A stretch of DNA of 64,000 bases from Rhyacichthys aspro (lineage: Eukaryota > Chordata > Actinopteri > Gobiiformes > Rhyacichthyidae): the NCBI GenBank assembly GCA_036850595.1, contig CM072151.1:18453307-18517306 (forward strand), in the 5' to 3' direction. The position numbers and the translations under genes are program-made. The notes beneath the pieces are model-generated. The model made no database searches. It was not told the DNA's origin and saw only the letters and a list, made by a program, of their open reading frames with translations. Below are positions 11,184 to 24,103 of this stretch, in pieces (position 1 is the first letter of the stretch; each line of letters opens with the position of its first letter).

Positions 11184-11441
11184 CGTCCATGTTGCAGACT
11201 TGGCTGTGCTGGACTGCTGGAAGGACACGTCGAAGGTGTGTGGCCCGGCGTAATCTGTGTTGGACGGGATGGCGGGTGAAGGGGAGAGGGCGTCGAAGGT
11301 GGAGCTGGGCTGGGCGTAGGGCGACGGGGCGGTCACGTTGTTCTGTGCGTGGTCGTTGTTGTACGGGCTGGTGTTGGTGGAGCCCCCGTTCTGGATGTTT
11401 TGATCCATGCTGTTGAGGAGCCCCAGGTTCGTGTACTGCGA
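11184..11441 (-). CDS. tp63: tp63 exon 4 (first exon common to TA and dN isoforms)
   Basis: The exon is 258 nt (86 codons, phase 0 at both ends), acceptor TCTGCAG|TCG and donor ACG|GTAAGG. It encodes SQYTNLGLLNSMDQNIQNGG, then a Ser/Thr/Pro-rich stretch with VTAPSPYAQPSSTFDALSPS and PAIPSNTDY, and ends SFQQSSTAKSATWT at the start of the DNA-binding domain. The sequence is nearly the same as in other vertebrate p63. Because both TA exon 3 and dN exon 3' end on a codon boundary, either can splice to it in frame. Confidence 0.97.
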
Positions 11442-14400
11442 CTGCAGACAAAAATGGAGAAGGGGACAAAATGTGTTCAGTCAGTGAAGGGGAATTTGAG
11501 TTTAAGTCTGACAGACAGCAAACAATGTGACAAGAGGATGGTATTAGGGCTGCACAATACTAGAAAAATGTGTGATATGCGATAAATATATTGCGATATC
11601 GATATGACGATATTTGGATAGAAAGAAATACAAGGCTAACTTTCACTGCTGGTAACTGGGGCTGAATCAAAATTAAACCAGGATTCAACCAAATTTAGAC
11701 CAAATCTAGACAAAATTCAGGACTTGAATCACAACTAAAGGGGGTTTTGAATTTTTTTATTTGGTCATAACAAATTTTCAGATTGGACAGTTCAAAGTGT
11801 AAATCTAGAAAATTCAAATGAAAGGCCAAAATTTTAAATGATTCTTGCAAAATGGATTGTACATTTGTTGATACTGTGATACATTTGCGATATATATTGT
11901 GAAGCCCTAGGTGATATCGGTAATTTTTTGGAGCACATCTATTAAAATGTTAAATATTCAATGTTATTTTCGGGAGATTACATCAGAAAATGGGGCCTAA
12001 AGTGAACATTTCTTAAAAGGTAGCGGCCCATAACTCAAGTAAAGTCTATGGTAAACTGTCATTACAATTGTACAACCACTCAATAACAGCTTTGTCTTTC
12101 AACAGTTTTCAGATTTTAGTCCTATTTTTCTTCAGCCAAACTATTAAGTCAGGAATGGAATCAACACAGGATGGAGCGTACTCTCGGGTCACAGCCAGCC
12201 CCTTCCTGCTTGCTCCGCTTTGCCATTCACCCCATTCCTTTCCATTTATAAACGGCACATTCCTGGATGAGGTGCCATGGCTCTCACTCTTTAGACGGCC
12301 ATTAATCTCCTCAGGGCCTCTTGTTTATTTCAAGCATGGCTCGCCACAGCTGTCCGGTTCACGCCCATTCCGCTGCCAGGTGTTAGCGGTGCGCCGGGTG
12401 ACCAGTAAAACGCAGGCTAGGTCTTTTTGGGCTAATAACCAAGCTAGTGAAATGTGAAGCAACACCACCGGTTTGTCACATAAGACTTACAAACGCAGGC
12501 TTTCAAAGTGAGGCGCACATCCCTGACAAAGGTCATTTGGGTCAACCTCAGCCTACTTGTGTAACAGTGCCACAGGGGAGCAGCTAGTCGTTTGAATGGG
12601 GGTCACCGTGAGGCTGCTTAACCCCCGGAAAACACCGACACCGCAGCTTATAAGAGCTTGACTAAAGGACAATTATGTCGGCCACGCAGGTGTATGGAGA
12701 CAAGTGTTTTGTAAATGGAGCACACAGACAGAAAGGAAAGTCCATTCTGGTGGAAAAGCCTCAAGCCTTTTCCAAAGAAAGGCTACACAACTACATACAA
12801 TGAGATTATTACACACATATTATGAAGGTTAAAACTCACTGGGAAGAGGAGTGGCCTTTTGCATCCTGTAACATCCTGTAACAAAAAATTGGTTTATGTA
12901 AATAGAATAGGCAGTTTCATGTGATATTGCAGGATTTTTGAATTGGGGTTTTATGTGGTACTTGTGTTTTGACATAAGTAGTATGTAACCTGTATTAGTC
13001 TGGAACTGGCCAAGCTCAGGATGCAGTGTACAGATGTATAAAACCAGTTTGTGGTGCCTGGCCAGTAAAACCCATTCACACCAGGAAGAAAAATAGGTCT
13101 GGTATTATTTCGATGAACGGCAATTGGTAGAAATCGTGATGCTATAACGCAAAAGGGACTATAAAGCATCCAACATACATGGCTGCTTTGTGTTAAATTA
13201 CTGTAACTTAAAAAAAGCCATATGTGGTTTAAAAGAGAATTTGAAGATTAAAAATGCTCTTTTTTTTCCTCCACAGCTGTACTCCTCTCTGAGCCTGGTC
13301 AGTTCTTTGGGCTGTGTTCATGCACCAAATCCACTACAGGTAAACCACAAGCAAGTACCACATTTAAGCCTACTTCAAAACCCCTGAATATCATATTAAC
13401 ATGGGAATAACCACTATGACCCAATCACCAGTTTTTTCCCCCCTCTATGTTAGTGAAACTGCAGTGATTCAGAGATGACCCACTCTCCCAGGCCCTGATG
13501 CTGGCAGCTGCACAAGGGGGGATGTGACAGGCGATAATTATCAAATATTATTCTAAAGAAAAGACCAAACATAGATAAAAGCAGGGGTATAAAATAAAGA
13601 ATAAAGCGCCTGACACAGAATACTCAATACAAACTCCTGCCATCGAAAAGCCTTTATGGACTAGATAACAAGATCCACCATAGAATGAAAAAAAATCACT
13701 ATCTTTTAATGTTTAATTGAGTGGAAGTGGGATGTCAGCTTTCAGAAAGCCGTCTTTTCTGTTTCCTTTAATCAGATCTTATTCCACTATAATACAGCGA
13801 CCATTTAATAACCAGTTAAGCTGCTCTTAAAAATTCCTCGTGTTTATGGCTGATGCTGTGTGCAGGCCTTCAGGACAGCGGGCTGCAGAGTGGTAAATCA
13901 GCAGCTTTGACATAACGCAACGGCCTTTAATAAAGTTCCCAAAGCTGTCGGTTTAGGGCCCCTTCAGCTAATTTCACTGTGAGAAATAGATGCTGGGGTA
14001 AGCACTTTGAAATGACACAAAAAGAAGAGTTAGAGCCACGTATATAAAAAAAAAAAAAAAAGTTTGAAAAAAGAGTTTTCATGTCACAAGGCAAGGGTTG
14101 GTGAGGTATTTGTGAACGTTGTGCAAACTAGTACTTAAAACTTGTTGCTGTCTGACATAAGACTGCTGTCCTCGCCCATTGTTTTGGCTTCTTCCTACAA
14201 TATTCTTTACTCCACATTGGTATTATTTGGATTCTGAATGACTTTGTCCGAATCCGTCTACCACATATTTGGAAGGATTTTAAACCAGGGCTGACTAAAT
14301 TCGGTATTTTTGAGATAAGACCAAGATTTTTCCGTAAAACTAAAATAGGATTGAAAATATTTGGTGATATGTGTCTCTATCATCATCATTTTAAGATGTT

Positions 14401-15848
14401 TACATTTGTAGTAATACTTCAGATTCTCACTACATTTAACCGACTGATATCTGTGGTCACAAAGTTTACGCGCAGATAAGCCCAGAGCTCTGAACGACCA
14501 CTAGATGACAGGAACCAGAGCAGACCTGGCCTGAGGGAGGAATAACTCCAATTCCTCTCTGGTGGCCTGCTTCGCGTTTTAAGGGCCGGCACATTTGGGG
14601 GCTGTGATGAGTGACCACAGGGGAGGGGAGGCATTAAAGGATCAGGAGGGGCGCGGGTGGGGGTCTACCTCCACCTCATACCTGCTGGGGTGGGCAGAGC
14701 AGGTGATTGTATCTACGTCAACACGCCATTAAAGCAATCACAGACTAAACAGCAAACGCCTGGCCAGTTGCATTGTGGCTGACAGCGGCGGCGGCTCCCA
14801 AGAGACTAGGGGGCAACCCGATACCTCAGAGCCGGACGCCTCTGAAAGACTCACCGCTGGACGACTTAAAAAGACAGTGACCTGACACACCTGCTATCTG
14901 CAACCTGCAATCTGAAAATCTATCAGCGCTCGCTCGGCTGGCAAAGGGCTCGGGCGCAAGAGCTGGGGGTTCAAAATGTAAACAGACAGAGCACAAATGC
15001 AAAATAAACGATGAGAGATTTTTGGTATGAAAAAGAGTTGTTGACCAAAAACATTTTCCACATTACTTTAAAATACATAGCATCGCAAGGTTTTTACATG
15101 TAAGAGTAAGACAACTAACTGCAGATCTAAAAGCACCTCACAAGTTTAGTTTCCCTTCACAAATGTAGTCAGCTTCAAAAAACTGTACAACTTTTCTCTG
15201 GGTTGGGTTTTCTAGTACGAACCAGACGTTACAAGTCCACAAATACAAAACCACAGGCCTCCAGACTCAGTCACCAAACTTCTGCTAATTCATTTCATTT
15301 AAAAACCTATGACGATTTGATTTGCACGTCTTCGGTGAGTTTCAGATTTCTCGCCAACATGTCACTAAAAGTTTTCAAACTTTCTCCCAAATCCAATGCA
15401 AAATAAGTTGTTCCTACGTCAAACATTAGCCAGAGAGAACTCCAAAAATCCTACAAGCTTACTAAATCCAATGAAGCCAGATAGCAGCCATTTTAAAAGA
15501 AGAAAATATTCCTCCAGATGTTTACATTCCCCTGCTTCCACAATAGGCAACCATGCAAACAAATACTGTCACATCACCAAACAAAACGCCAACAGAGCAA
15601 AGCGACACGTACAACTTTAGGTGGTAAAGGGTGACAGTGATGGTGGCCTGTTATTATCACTATATGTATCCATTTCTTACAATTTTTGGGGGGAAATACA
15701 AAATGTCTGCAACACACCATAAACTTTGACGTAGATTAAGCTAAGTGATTTAAAGTAGTTCTGATTACAAATACAATCTTGATTATGTTTTTTTTTTTGT
15801 TTTTTTGATTGAACAGTCTAACTCTTGGTGTTCCCATTGTGGCCTTAC
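11442..15848 (-). other. tp63: tp63 intron between dN exon and exon 4 (4.4 kb)
   Basis: The intron holds the hAT-like MITE at 11545-11909. Three stretches are GC-richer and repeat-poor: about 12160-12480, 13440-13990 and 14440-14990. They are candidates for conserved enhancers, since in mammals epidermal p63 enhancers lie downstream of the dN promoter. This is inference only. A T-rich tract sits at 15787-15808. No coding exon was seen. Confidence 0.5.
11545..11909. mobile_element. hAT-like MITE (TAGGGCTGCACAATA ends)
   Basis: The left end reads TAGGGCTGCACAATA and the right end, reverse-complemented, reads TAGGGCTTCACAATA. The interior is AT-rich with repeated GATATCGATAT-like words typical of this fish repeat class. 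Flanking 8-mers GATGGTAT (11537-11544) and GGTGATAT (11910-11917) agree at six of eight bases, an eroded target duplication. No transposase is encoded. The length is 365 bp. Confidence 0.6.
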
Positions 15849-15890
15849 CTCATTGAACGTGGTGGTGGTGCCCGTCTCCAGATACAACAT
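15849..15890 (-). CDS. tp63: tp63 exon 3' (dN-specific amino terminus)
   Basis: The ATG is at 15890-15888 and the donor GAG|GTAAGG at 15849. It encodes MLYLETGTTTTFNE, closely matching the dNp63 start MLYLE...F(S/N)E known in other vertebrates. It joins exon 4 in phase 0 to give FNE-SQYTNLGLL. The start context is CCAACATGT with A at -3. This isoform lacks the TA domain and is the main epithelial form in vertebrates. No upstream ATG lies between the predicted transcription start and this ATG. Confidence 0.95.
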
Positions 15891-16018
15891 GTTGGCGCTG
15901 AGATTGAGCAGAGCGGCTGCTGTTTGCTCCACTGGCTCCAGGATTTCCTAAATCAATTTTTCCCACTCGAACAGGAGTGATGTGGGCTACAGATACAAAG
16001 TGGTCTAAGGAGAAGCTT
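15891..16018 (-). promoter_or_regulatory. tp63: Predicted 5' UTR and start region of dNp63
   Basis: This region sits between a TATA box and the dN start codon. If transcription starts 25-32 bp from the TATA box, the start lies near 16010-16018 and the leader is about 120-130 nt. It contains no ATG on the minus strand. A palindrome AGAAGCTTCT (16011-16020) lies at the expected start. Exact start is inferred. Confidence 0.55.
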
Positions 16019-16040
16019 CTATAGGAGTCTATGGCAGGTC

Positions 16041-16047
16041 ATATATA
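16041..16047 (-). promoter_or_regulatory. tp63: TATA box of the dNp63 promoter
   Basis: The minus strand reads CCCAGTATATATGACC about 150 bp upstream of the dN ATG. A CT-rich block ACCCCTCCCCTCTCCTCCC (16049-16067) lies just upstream and looks like an Sp1/KLF-type site, and an ATTGG (reverse CCAAT) lies at 16072-16076. The dNp63 promoter of mammals is also TATA-containing, so position and architecture agree. TAp63 shows no such box. Confidence 0.7.
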
Positions 16048-16084
16048 CTGGGAGGAGAGGGGAGGGGTCAGGAGTTACCTGTCC

Positions 16085-19000
16085 AATACCTGAATCCACA
16101 CCCAGCTCCACAAGACTCCTTACTCCTCCTTTGAAGATCCTCCGTAGAAGAAGTGAAGGAGCTAATTACTGTTTTACTCTGTCCTGGTGTTATTTTAACT
16201 TGTTCATGGTAAATTTAACTAAAAAAAATGTTATTAAAAATGCCTGCATACAGAGCTGGGCAATATAAGTTAAAAGATTTAGCATGCTCAAACCAAATCC
16301 TGATATTAACCACTATTACCCTCTTATGGTTGGTTTTGTTGTGTTTTTTCAGTGACATATTTTTTTGAGAAACTGGAATATTATTTGTGTTGCAGTTTGT
16401 GTCTTTTTTTTTTTGCAATGTATTGTAATGCAATACAGTTGTGGTTTTGTTGCATTCTTTGCAAAAGATATAACTATATTTTATTGTACATTTTTTGCAG
16501 CCTTTTTCATTATAGTAATATATTATAATATAATGTACAGTATTATAATCAAGGGGCATTTTGATACCAATGTTAAATTTCATCTCTCTAAAAACAGATT
16601 ATAAGTCTAAGTATATATAAGTATATAGTATTATAAGTATACATAGGATTAATCTTTTGTGATAACAACAAACAAATATGATTTGACAATAATAGAATAG
16701 AGGCTTTCAGGAAACTCTTTTTACCAGTATCTGCATAACCAGATAATATTTTAATGTGGTAAAATTTAGCTCAAATTGAAAACAAAGCAATCAAGACTGA
16801 CACAGCCTTATGTCTGCAGAGACAATCCACTAGGTCTGGGTCAGTGTAAGTCTGAGAGTGAAAACTATTGTTGGAGACATTTGTAACTAGTGTATGCCCA
16901 CAGTAGTTAGTTAGCATATGAATGAGTCCCCCCGCGGCCCCTGAAGAGACCCCAGAAATAACAATGTGGCTCCTGCAGGCTGCTTGTATCTATCAGATAT
17001 GGCTGATGGAGATCTGTTTTGGAAACATGCATTCTGTCTGAGATGCTGGGGTCCCACTAAAACAAATCACCTGACTCTGGCACTAGCCACATCTCCAAGA
17101 CAAGAGGGAGTCTCTGTGGCTCACCTGCAGACACATAGGTCTTGGACTGAGTCCAGTATCTGACAGTTTGTCCCATTTTATTCCCTCTTTTCTCTCTATT
17201 TCCTTTTTATCTGTTGATGTCTATTTCTATTTCCACTACTAACAACATTCACTTAAGGCCCTGACCTCTGCTTTTTAAACTGGGCTCATATTTTGGACAT
17301 TTCAAATTTCAACTTGGACTTAAATTTAAGGTGATTTTAATTGTGTTTTCACATATATTTAACATTACATATTTCATTTGTAACATATTTATCATAATAA
17401 AGAGGGTTGTGTAATAACAGATTTTACACAGGTAATTTTATTTCATACTGATATTAGGGTGATGGTATTCAAAGGCTTCAAAAGTGGGAGAATCGTTTTT
17501 TCACTGATTCTATATTTTAGTCTCAACCTTTATTACACTATTAACCCTTCTTTTTAAGCTTTGATTTTTAGAGTGGTGTGTCATGTTTGTTGTATTTCAG
17601 TGTGTTTTGTTTTTGCATTTGTTTTAATATTTGGCCCTTCATTTAATATAACCCTTCATTAGATAGTGGCACTAGATATGTTAAGGGAGTGAGAGAGGGG
17701 AATGAAGCGGACCTAATCTGCTTGCTTATCTTACACCAATCTGCCACGTATTTCTGTTTTTTACTTTTTTGTAGTCTTACAGGGAATTTTGCATGAATAA
17801 ACAAGAGATTGTCGATGCCAGTGTTTTCTAAATGACTCAGTCCATCTCCAGTATATCAAGTGGATAGTAGGAAAAGGCTACTATATTAAATGAAGACTGA
17901 TCATGATATAAGACTGTAAGATTGCTGAGCTCTATAGAGACATTAGCAAATGTTGCTAAAGAAGTTTCAGCCTTGCATTCAATGTAACTTCCATTTATCA
18001 GTGAAAACTGCAACAACGCAACTGTAGTGAGAGACAAAAAATTATGTACAATATAAATGTTGGTGTCTTTATAGATATTTCTGGACATTGGACATGTTTA
18101 TTGCAGGAAGAGTCTCTGTAGCATGTGCCAGGCTTGCAATAAAGGACAGTTGTATGTTCTAAAGGAAACAGAGCCACTGGGGCAATAATGCAGAAGTGAA
18201 ATGGGCGGAGAGCAGCGCTGGTAGATGATGAGGGAGGAGACTGATACGGCACAAATCAGTGTTACTCCACAGCCACAGGGCAACTGCTCCTGCCCTGTGG
18301 TCAGAATAGTTTAAAGCTGTCTGAAAAGTTAAGCACCACTGTGACCTGAAGCTGGTGTCTCCAAACGGCGGCCACACCCTGCTCAGGCCCTGGGGGGGCT
18401 GCAGGCCACAGGTCAGCCCCACACAAAAGGCAAATCAACACTTTAAAAGACACCAATCCAAAGGCCTCCTAATGTCCCCGGCCTCAGTGCACACCTTGGC
18501 CGTCCTTTTTAGGTGATAATTGGTTCAGCTAAACAAACTTCTCATTATGTTAAAACAACATCGGCACCTGAAAGGAACTTAGAGCACTGAGAGTTAGAGG
18601 AGACTGTGGTGAAATAATAAATGCAGACAAAACAAATGAGTCAGGTTAAGTAGCTGTTTTTGCCCAATCTTTAAATTTTATGTTTGTTTATTTCCTTGTA
18701 TGAAGTTAATACAACCTTAATTAAACAACTTAACCTAAATTACTGTGTCATTTTTAGGGATGAAGACATAATAACAAAACGGAGTATTCCTCACTCCGTA
18801 GCATGTATGCAACCAGGTGCTGCTAATCACCACGCTTTGATAACTGATCAATCAGCAGTTGTGGAGATCTCTATAAAAGCAAAAATTCTCACCGTTTAAC
18901 TTATACAATACTTTGTACACCAATAAAAACAGTAGGCAACGTCAGGCAATATGGCAAAAATAGAATGTATTATTTTCAAATCAGTATTGAATCGATGAAT

Positions 19001-22000
19001 ATCAGAGAAAATGTGTAAAGAATAAGTTAACTTTAAATAATAGACACTATAAATAAGGTTGGTTTGCCATGTGATCTCTTTACAAAAAGCTGTAAAAACA
19101 ATTGTCATATATCTTTGGCTCCAATGTTTGCTTAGCCATCTTACCTACCTACCTCACCACCTTAAACCTTAAGCCCCGAGTGTGTGGCCACATCTCTGCT
19201 AACTGCACTGCTCTTAACGCTAAATTGAACTAAGAAAACTGAGCAGCAGCAGTTAAAGTTGAGCTGATCTCGAGGCTCAGACAAAAGAAGCTTTCCTGAA
19301 GTTTTCTTCTTTCAAGAGGCTGTTCCTTAAGTCTGCCAGATTAGTTTAGTATCACGTGTCAGGTGGCAGGGCTGTGACTGCACAGACACCTGTCCTGAAA
19401 AGAGTCTAAGCACCATTAGCACCGACTGACGCAGAAGTCAGTGGAAAGACTCACAGCATCACTTGGGTGGCAAAAGCTAAAGCCCTTACAATCCACAGAC
19501 AACACATCCCACAATGCCCTTTGTTAAGGATTTTTTGTTCAAGCAACTCCCAGAATGACATTAAACTAACCTAATAATAAGTGGCCATAGCATCTGACTT
19601 ATTTACTAGGGCTTGAACATATTAGAAAATCTGACAGAAGGCTTGTTGAAAATTGCAGTGATGATATGACAAATTTATCAATTATTATAGTGACAATGAT
19701 TTTAGCTAATATGTCCTCATTTACACAATAATTTGCACTAAAGATAGATTGGACAAACTCTAAACATGTAAAGCAGAGAACATCTCTAAGCTACAAGCTT
19801 CCAAATAAAAAAGAAAGTTATATGTAAAGCAATATATATTTTATGAATGTGTACTATTATTATCAGTGCTGTTCTCACTATTTGTCACAAGATCCTAACC
19901 AGACATTTCAAAAGAATCTCAAAACTCTCATCTACAACATGACATTATGATACCTCTGTTTAAAGCCACCCAAATAAAATCTATTGAAAACAAGGATTTT
20001 AAACACAATGATGATATAATACTGAGGTATAAATGCAAAGTTAAGCTTAGTCTGAGCTCTTTACGTAAGAATACCGAACAGACATAAGGGCAATGGGGGC
20101 TCCGTCCACACATTCACACCACAAAGACTCACTGACGCGACAATTATCGGGCACGTAAAGAATATATGTGTTTGGGACAAATTATGAACATTATTTATTA
20201 TTTATATGCTCACACTGGCGCTCTTGTTTGTATGTGATATAGTCCTTTTTTGTGTGTGTGTATGAATGTGTCTGATTTCAATAAACTATAAACCTTCATA
20301 AAGATTAATAATATTCTCATTTTATCCTTTAAAAATTATAACTTAATTCAAAAAGGTAACTAATATGAAGTGGCATTCCCTCTTAAGTTACAGTCAAGAT
20401 GGATGAAAAGATGTAATGTACTTTGAGTTCATTTACAACTGAATAAACTACACTACAAAGCAAAAAAATGTATGTGCCCGGTGACTGATGTAGCGCTAAA
20501 CTTTATGTTAACTACATAATGGCACTGCACCACTTTAAAGGGAGCAATTGTCCACATTAAAAAAACAAATGTTTGACCTGCTTTGAGTTATTACGCAATG
20601 AAATTAACATCTACATTTTATCATTTTCAGATGAAAAAGAGGGAGAAGAACATATGCTTAGGAGAGGTCTTTTTTTAAGTTGATTCATAAACCTTTAATG
20701 TAAGATTTTTTTTTTTACATTTAGAGTTGTACTGAACTGATGTGAACCAGACGCCATCAGACAAAAGGCACAGCGCTGAGGGAAAAAGTGAGAATCCAAA
20801 CACAAACATGTAATTATATCTCCTAGAATTCCTGTGTCGACTGAGCTGAGAGTCTCTAAACTTCATCCTGTCCCAGAAAGCCCTGTGTTTCCACACCGAA
20901 GTATATTCTCCACGCACAGCTGATCAGAGCCTTATCTGGCTGTAACATCAGCTGTTTAGGGTAGGATATAGCATTTCTCCTGCCACTGTTTCTGCCACAT
21001 TCCTTCATGTTATTCTACCTCTGCCCTGTCGCCACCCCCACCTCTGCACACACAGACACGTACTGATAGATGTGAGCTGGGACCTCTGCACAACAGGCAG
21101 GTGCTGCAGTAAATTGTTGCCCTGGAGCTACAGAAAAAAAAGGTCCAAAAGAAAAAAAGGAATTTCAGATTAAACGTAAAACCTACACAACAAATAAGTG
21201 GCCTGAAGCGCTAAAGAGTGAGCTGCGTTTGAATGACTCATGGCGGGACACGCCTCCACATAGTATGAAGAGCGTGAGGGTGACTTTGCCCACCATCGAA
21301 CACTCTTCACTTGGTAATAATAATCGGGGCTGGGCGATTGGCACGCGGCCACGGCAGAGGAGCGCGAGGCTCACGCGGACGTTGGCGAAGTTGCTGACGT
21401 GCCAATCACTGCACCACGCCCCTCCTTGATGCACAGGAGGTGGGTGGTGGGGAGAGGTGGGACCATTAATCACCAGTTCAAGAGAGCATACACCCCCCAG
21501 GGGGATGCGCAGGGTAACATTACTCAGCTCCTCAAACAAAATTTTTATTTGCTATTTTCTTCCACGCTGGCCGGACAACAGCATTCCTGCAGTGGGATGG
21601 GAACATGCACCGCACTGCATCGTCTTTCATTAGCAAGAGATGTGTTCCCTACTGAGGCTCCAACTGAAAAACAACATACTTTAATGACCATCATAAATAT
21701 CTGCATCAGTAATAGACCAGAACAGATTTTTTTGAGTTAAATGTCATAGTATTAATAACCTTTGCTCACATTCGTGTTGCTTTTCAATTACAGACTGCAT
21801 ATCATGAAATATAAAAGGAGATTCAGTCGTACACTACTCTGTTACTTTATCATTGCCAGGTTTCAAACAGGACACATTTTTTAAGTGACTCACATTGAAG
21901 TGATTTAAGACTTTACTCTTTAGTAACCACTTAAAGGAATTGCTCTGTATTTTGTGAATGAAGTTCTCTACGTTATTGTTGGATAGCTCATTTATTCCCT

Positions 22001-23725
22001 ACAGTATTTATTCATCAGCAGACATTTGAGTTTGGAGAAGCAGACAGAAGTGACACCACAGAGACTAAACTGCAGTGAAACTGCACTAGAAATAAAACTA
22101 CTTACATTTCTTTCTAAATGTGTGGTCTATAGAGAAAGTTTCCACAATTCCTTTCTAAACAAACTGTCCTGGTTTCAGACTGTCATAATCATTAGCTTCT
22201 ACAAAGAAATAGTAAGTTTTGGAATTGCATTAGGAGCAGAATAAAAAGCCGTATAAGGAAAAAATGCACGTAAATATCTAGTGATAGTACTTTTTGAACT
22301 TTTAGAAACCTTGTCAGTTCTTATAAAAGTGTGTTTTCACCAGCCCCATTAGCAAGACATAGCACAAAGCAGGTGTCAATGCTCCTGTCTGCTTCTCCAG
22401 AATGTACTGACAATTACCTACTGCAGGAATAAGTCAGTATCTCTAAGTATCTCATAGACCCCCATTTACAAAAATACTGGAGTATCCCTTCAAAGCTACT
22501 ACAAGATGTATTATTCTATTAAAAATGCATAATCAAAAAAGGATAAAATAATAAATTCATACATATTTGCTGCAATCCAACATTAAAACAAATTATGAAA
22601 TTAAAATATATTTAAAAAAAACATTTTTTTTTCTAAGAAAGATGATAGCTTTAGAAAAGCTTCAAAACCAACATTTAAATTCAATAATGGCTTCCTAGAC
22701 AACAGAAAAAAAATTCCCGTTTCACTTCAAATGGAAGATAAAATACACATTTCTCTACTTAAGCAGCAGGAATGTGAACGTCTAAATGAATGCTGTGCTA
22801 TCAGCAGAGTCAGAGCGAGCTGTCTACGAGAGGCCACCCAGGTCAAACACAGCTCTGATCATATCAACTGCTGCTGTACAGACAACATCTCAACACACAA
22901 CACAAACTGATAAACTGCCCCGTTTTACTGGCAGTTGTCCTGGGAAAGTCCAGCATTATTACAAACATTAAAGATGTATTTGCATTTTGTATTTTAAGCT
23001 AACCACTGGGAGTCCCAGCAATTCAGAACGAAAGTAACCTCAGAGGAAGCAACAAGTGCAGAGCATTGTTCATAGAAAGGTCTTTGCAACTGGTGATATT
23101 GTCTAAAACCAAAATGGTAACATTATTTATCACTGATGGTGTAGTCTTTTAGTTGAATGAATTACTGTTACTGTAATTTAGCATTAAACAAACTCTATTT
23201 TAAATTGTGACTTTGGGATAAATTAATTTTGAATTCTTACTTCTTTTAAATTCTGAGCAATGTCAAAAAAGCTTAAGCGCTAAATCCCATTTACAGAAAC
23301 AATTTCCATTTACAGCACCGTATAGTGTGCGAACGCTAATGCACCAAGAAAGCATCAGATAAAGGTTTTGATCAAAAGAAGATGCTGAAGACATTAAAAA
23401 TCTTCAGAGGCCACAAAGGCCATTCTTTGTAATGACTGGGTTTAGTGAAGTGGTGGTGGAAAACTGATAAACATTAAGAGTTGGTCTGTCATGTAAATAC
23501 ATGCTACACATATATATACAGTATTTATACTACGAGTGTAGTAAGTGTTGGCTGCTGTTTTGCTACTGACGTTCTGCATTGGCATTTAAAAAAAAGGAAA
23601 TATTTAAAAAATAACATTTGAATAAATCATCTACAAAACTAAAACAAGATTAGATTTTTTTAGTCCTATTACGCAACCCTACAATAACCTCATAAAAGGA
23701 GTGTTTTCCAGACCTACGTACTTAC
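16085..23725 (-). other. tp63: tp63 intron between exon 3 and the dN promoter (7.6 kb)
   Basis: No exons were found. Bases 17113-17215 resemble the SINE at 3949-4110. Bases about 18200-18500 and 20750-21660 are GC-richer and less repetitive. The stretch 21190-21490 includes a TGACTCA AP-1-type site (21234-21240) and a 10-bp inverted repeat (21336-21345 and 21398-21407). The rest is AT-rich intronic DNA. Confidence 0.5.
17113..17215 (+). mobile_element. Possible second, degraded SINE copy
   Basis: The order of words matches the intron 6 SINE: GTGGCTCA near the start, a B-box-like GGACTGAGTCC, then CCATTTTATTCCCTCTTTTC with a pyrimidine-rich 3' half. No target-site duplication was recognised, so boundaries are approximate. 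Confidence 0.4.
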
Positions 23726-23855
23726 AGAGAGTAGCTCATCTTGCTCATGCATCGTTATGCAGTCCATGCTGATCTGAATGGTGTTTCCTGACGATTTATC
23801 TGTGGGACTCTCAGTGAAGTTCAGCTCAATGGGCTGGACTGAGTGAACAGCTGAT
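23726..23855 (-). CDS. tp63: tp63 exon 3 (TA domain, second half)
   Basis: The exon is 130 nt, acceptor TTTCAG|ATCAGC and donor TCT|GTAAGT. It encodes SAVHSVQPIELNFTESPTDK then SSGNTIQISMDCITMHEQDE and LLS. SVQPI-LNF and I-ISMDCI-M are conserved in TAp63 (human SVQPIDLNF and ISMDCIRM). It starts with one base that completes a Gln codon from exon 2 and ends on a codon boundary, splicing to exon 4 in frame. It is used only in TA isoforms. Confidence 0.93.
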
Positions 23856-23968
23856 CTGAAACACCATGTAGGTATAGATGTAAAATGTAAGACAGGAAAA
23901 TGCAATACAAAGGTGTAGGCCTATCTTTGCATTCATTGCAGTATTGGTTTGTATTGTGGTGTACTCAC

Positions 23969-24103
23969 TGGTCCAACATTTCATACAAGTGGTTGAAGAA
24001 ATCTTGGCTGAAGTGCTCTGAAGGCTGTGACGATTGATTCTGGGACATGTTGCTGAAGAATGAGCCTTCTCTCCAAGGCAAACGTGAAGAGGGGTCCCTG
24101 AGT
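23969..24103 (-). CDS. tp63: tp63 exon 2 (TA domain, first half)
   Basis: The exon is 135 nt, acceptor TTTGCAG|ACTC and donor CCA|GTGAGT. It encodes LRDPSSRLPWREGSFFSNMS, then QNQSSQPSEHFSQDFFNHLY and EMLDQ. The pattern FS-(D/E)-F--(I/L)(W/Y)--L(D/E)Q corresponds to the amphipathic transactivation helix of human TAp63 (FQHIWDFLEQ), with Tyr where human has Trp. Intron 2 is only 113 bp. The exon begins and ends in split codons, both in register with exons 1 and 3. Confidence 0.92.

Noticed and set aside
12068..12457. Open frame of 129 codons on the plus strand in a tp63 intron
   Set aside because: Covers a possible conserved non-coding block; no homology or gene structure seen.
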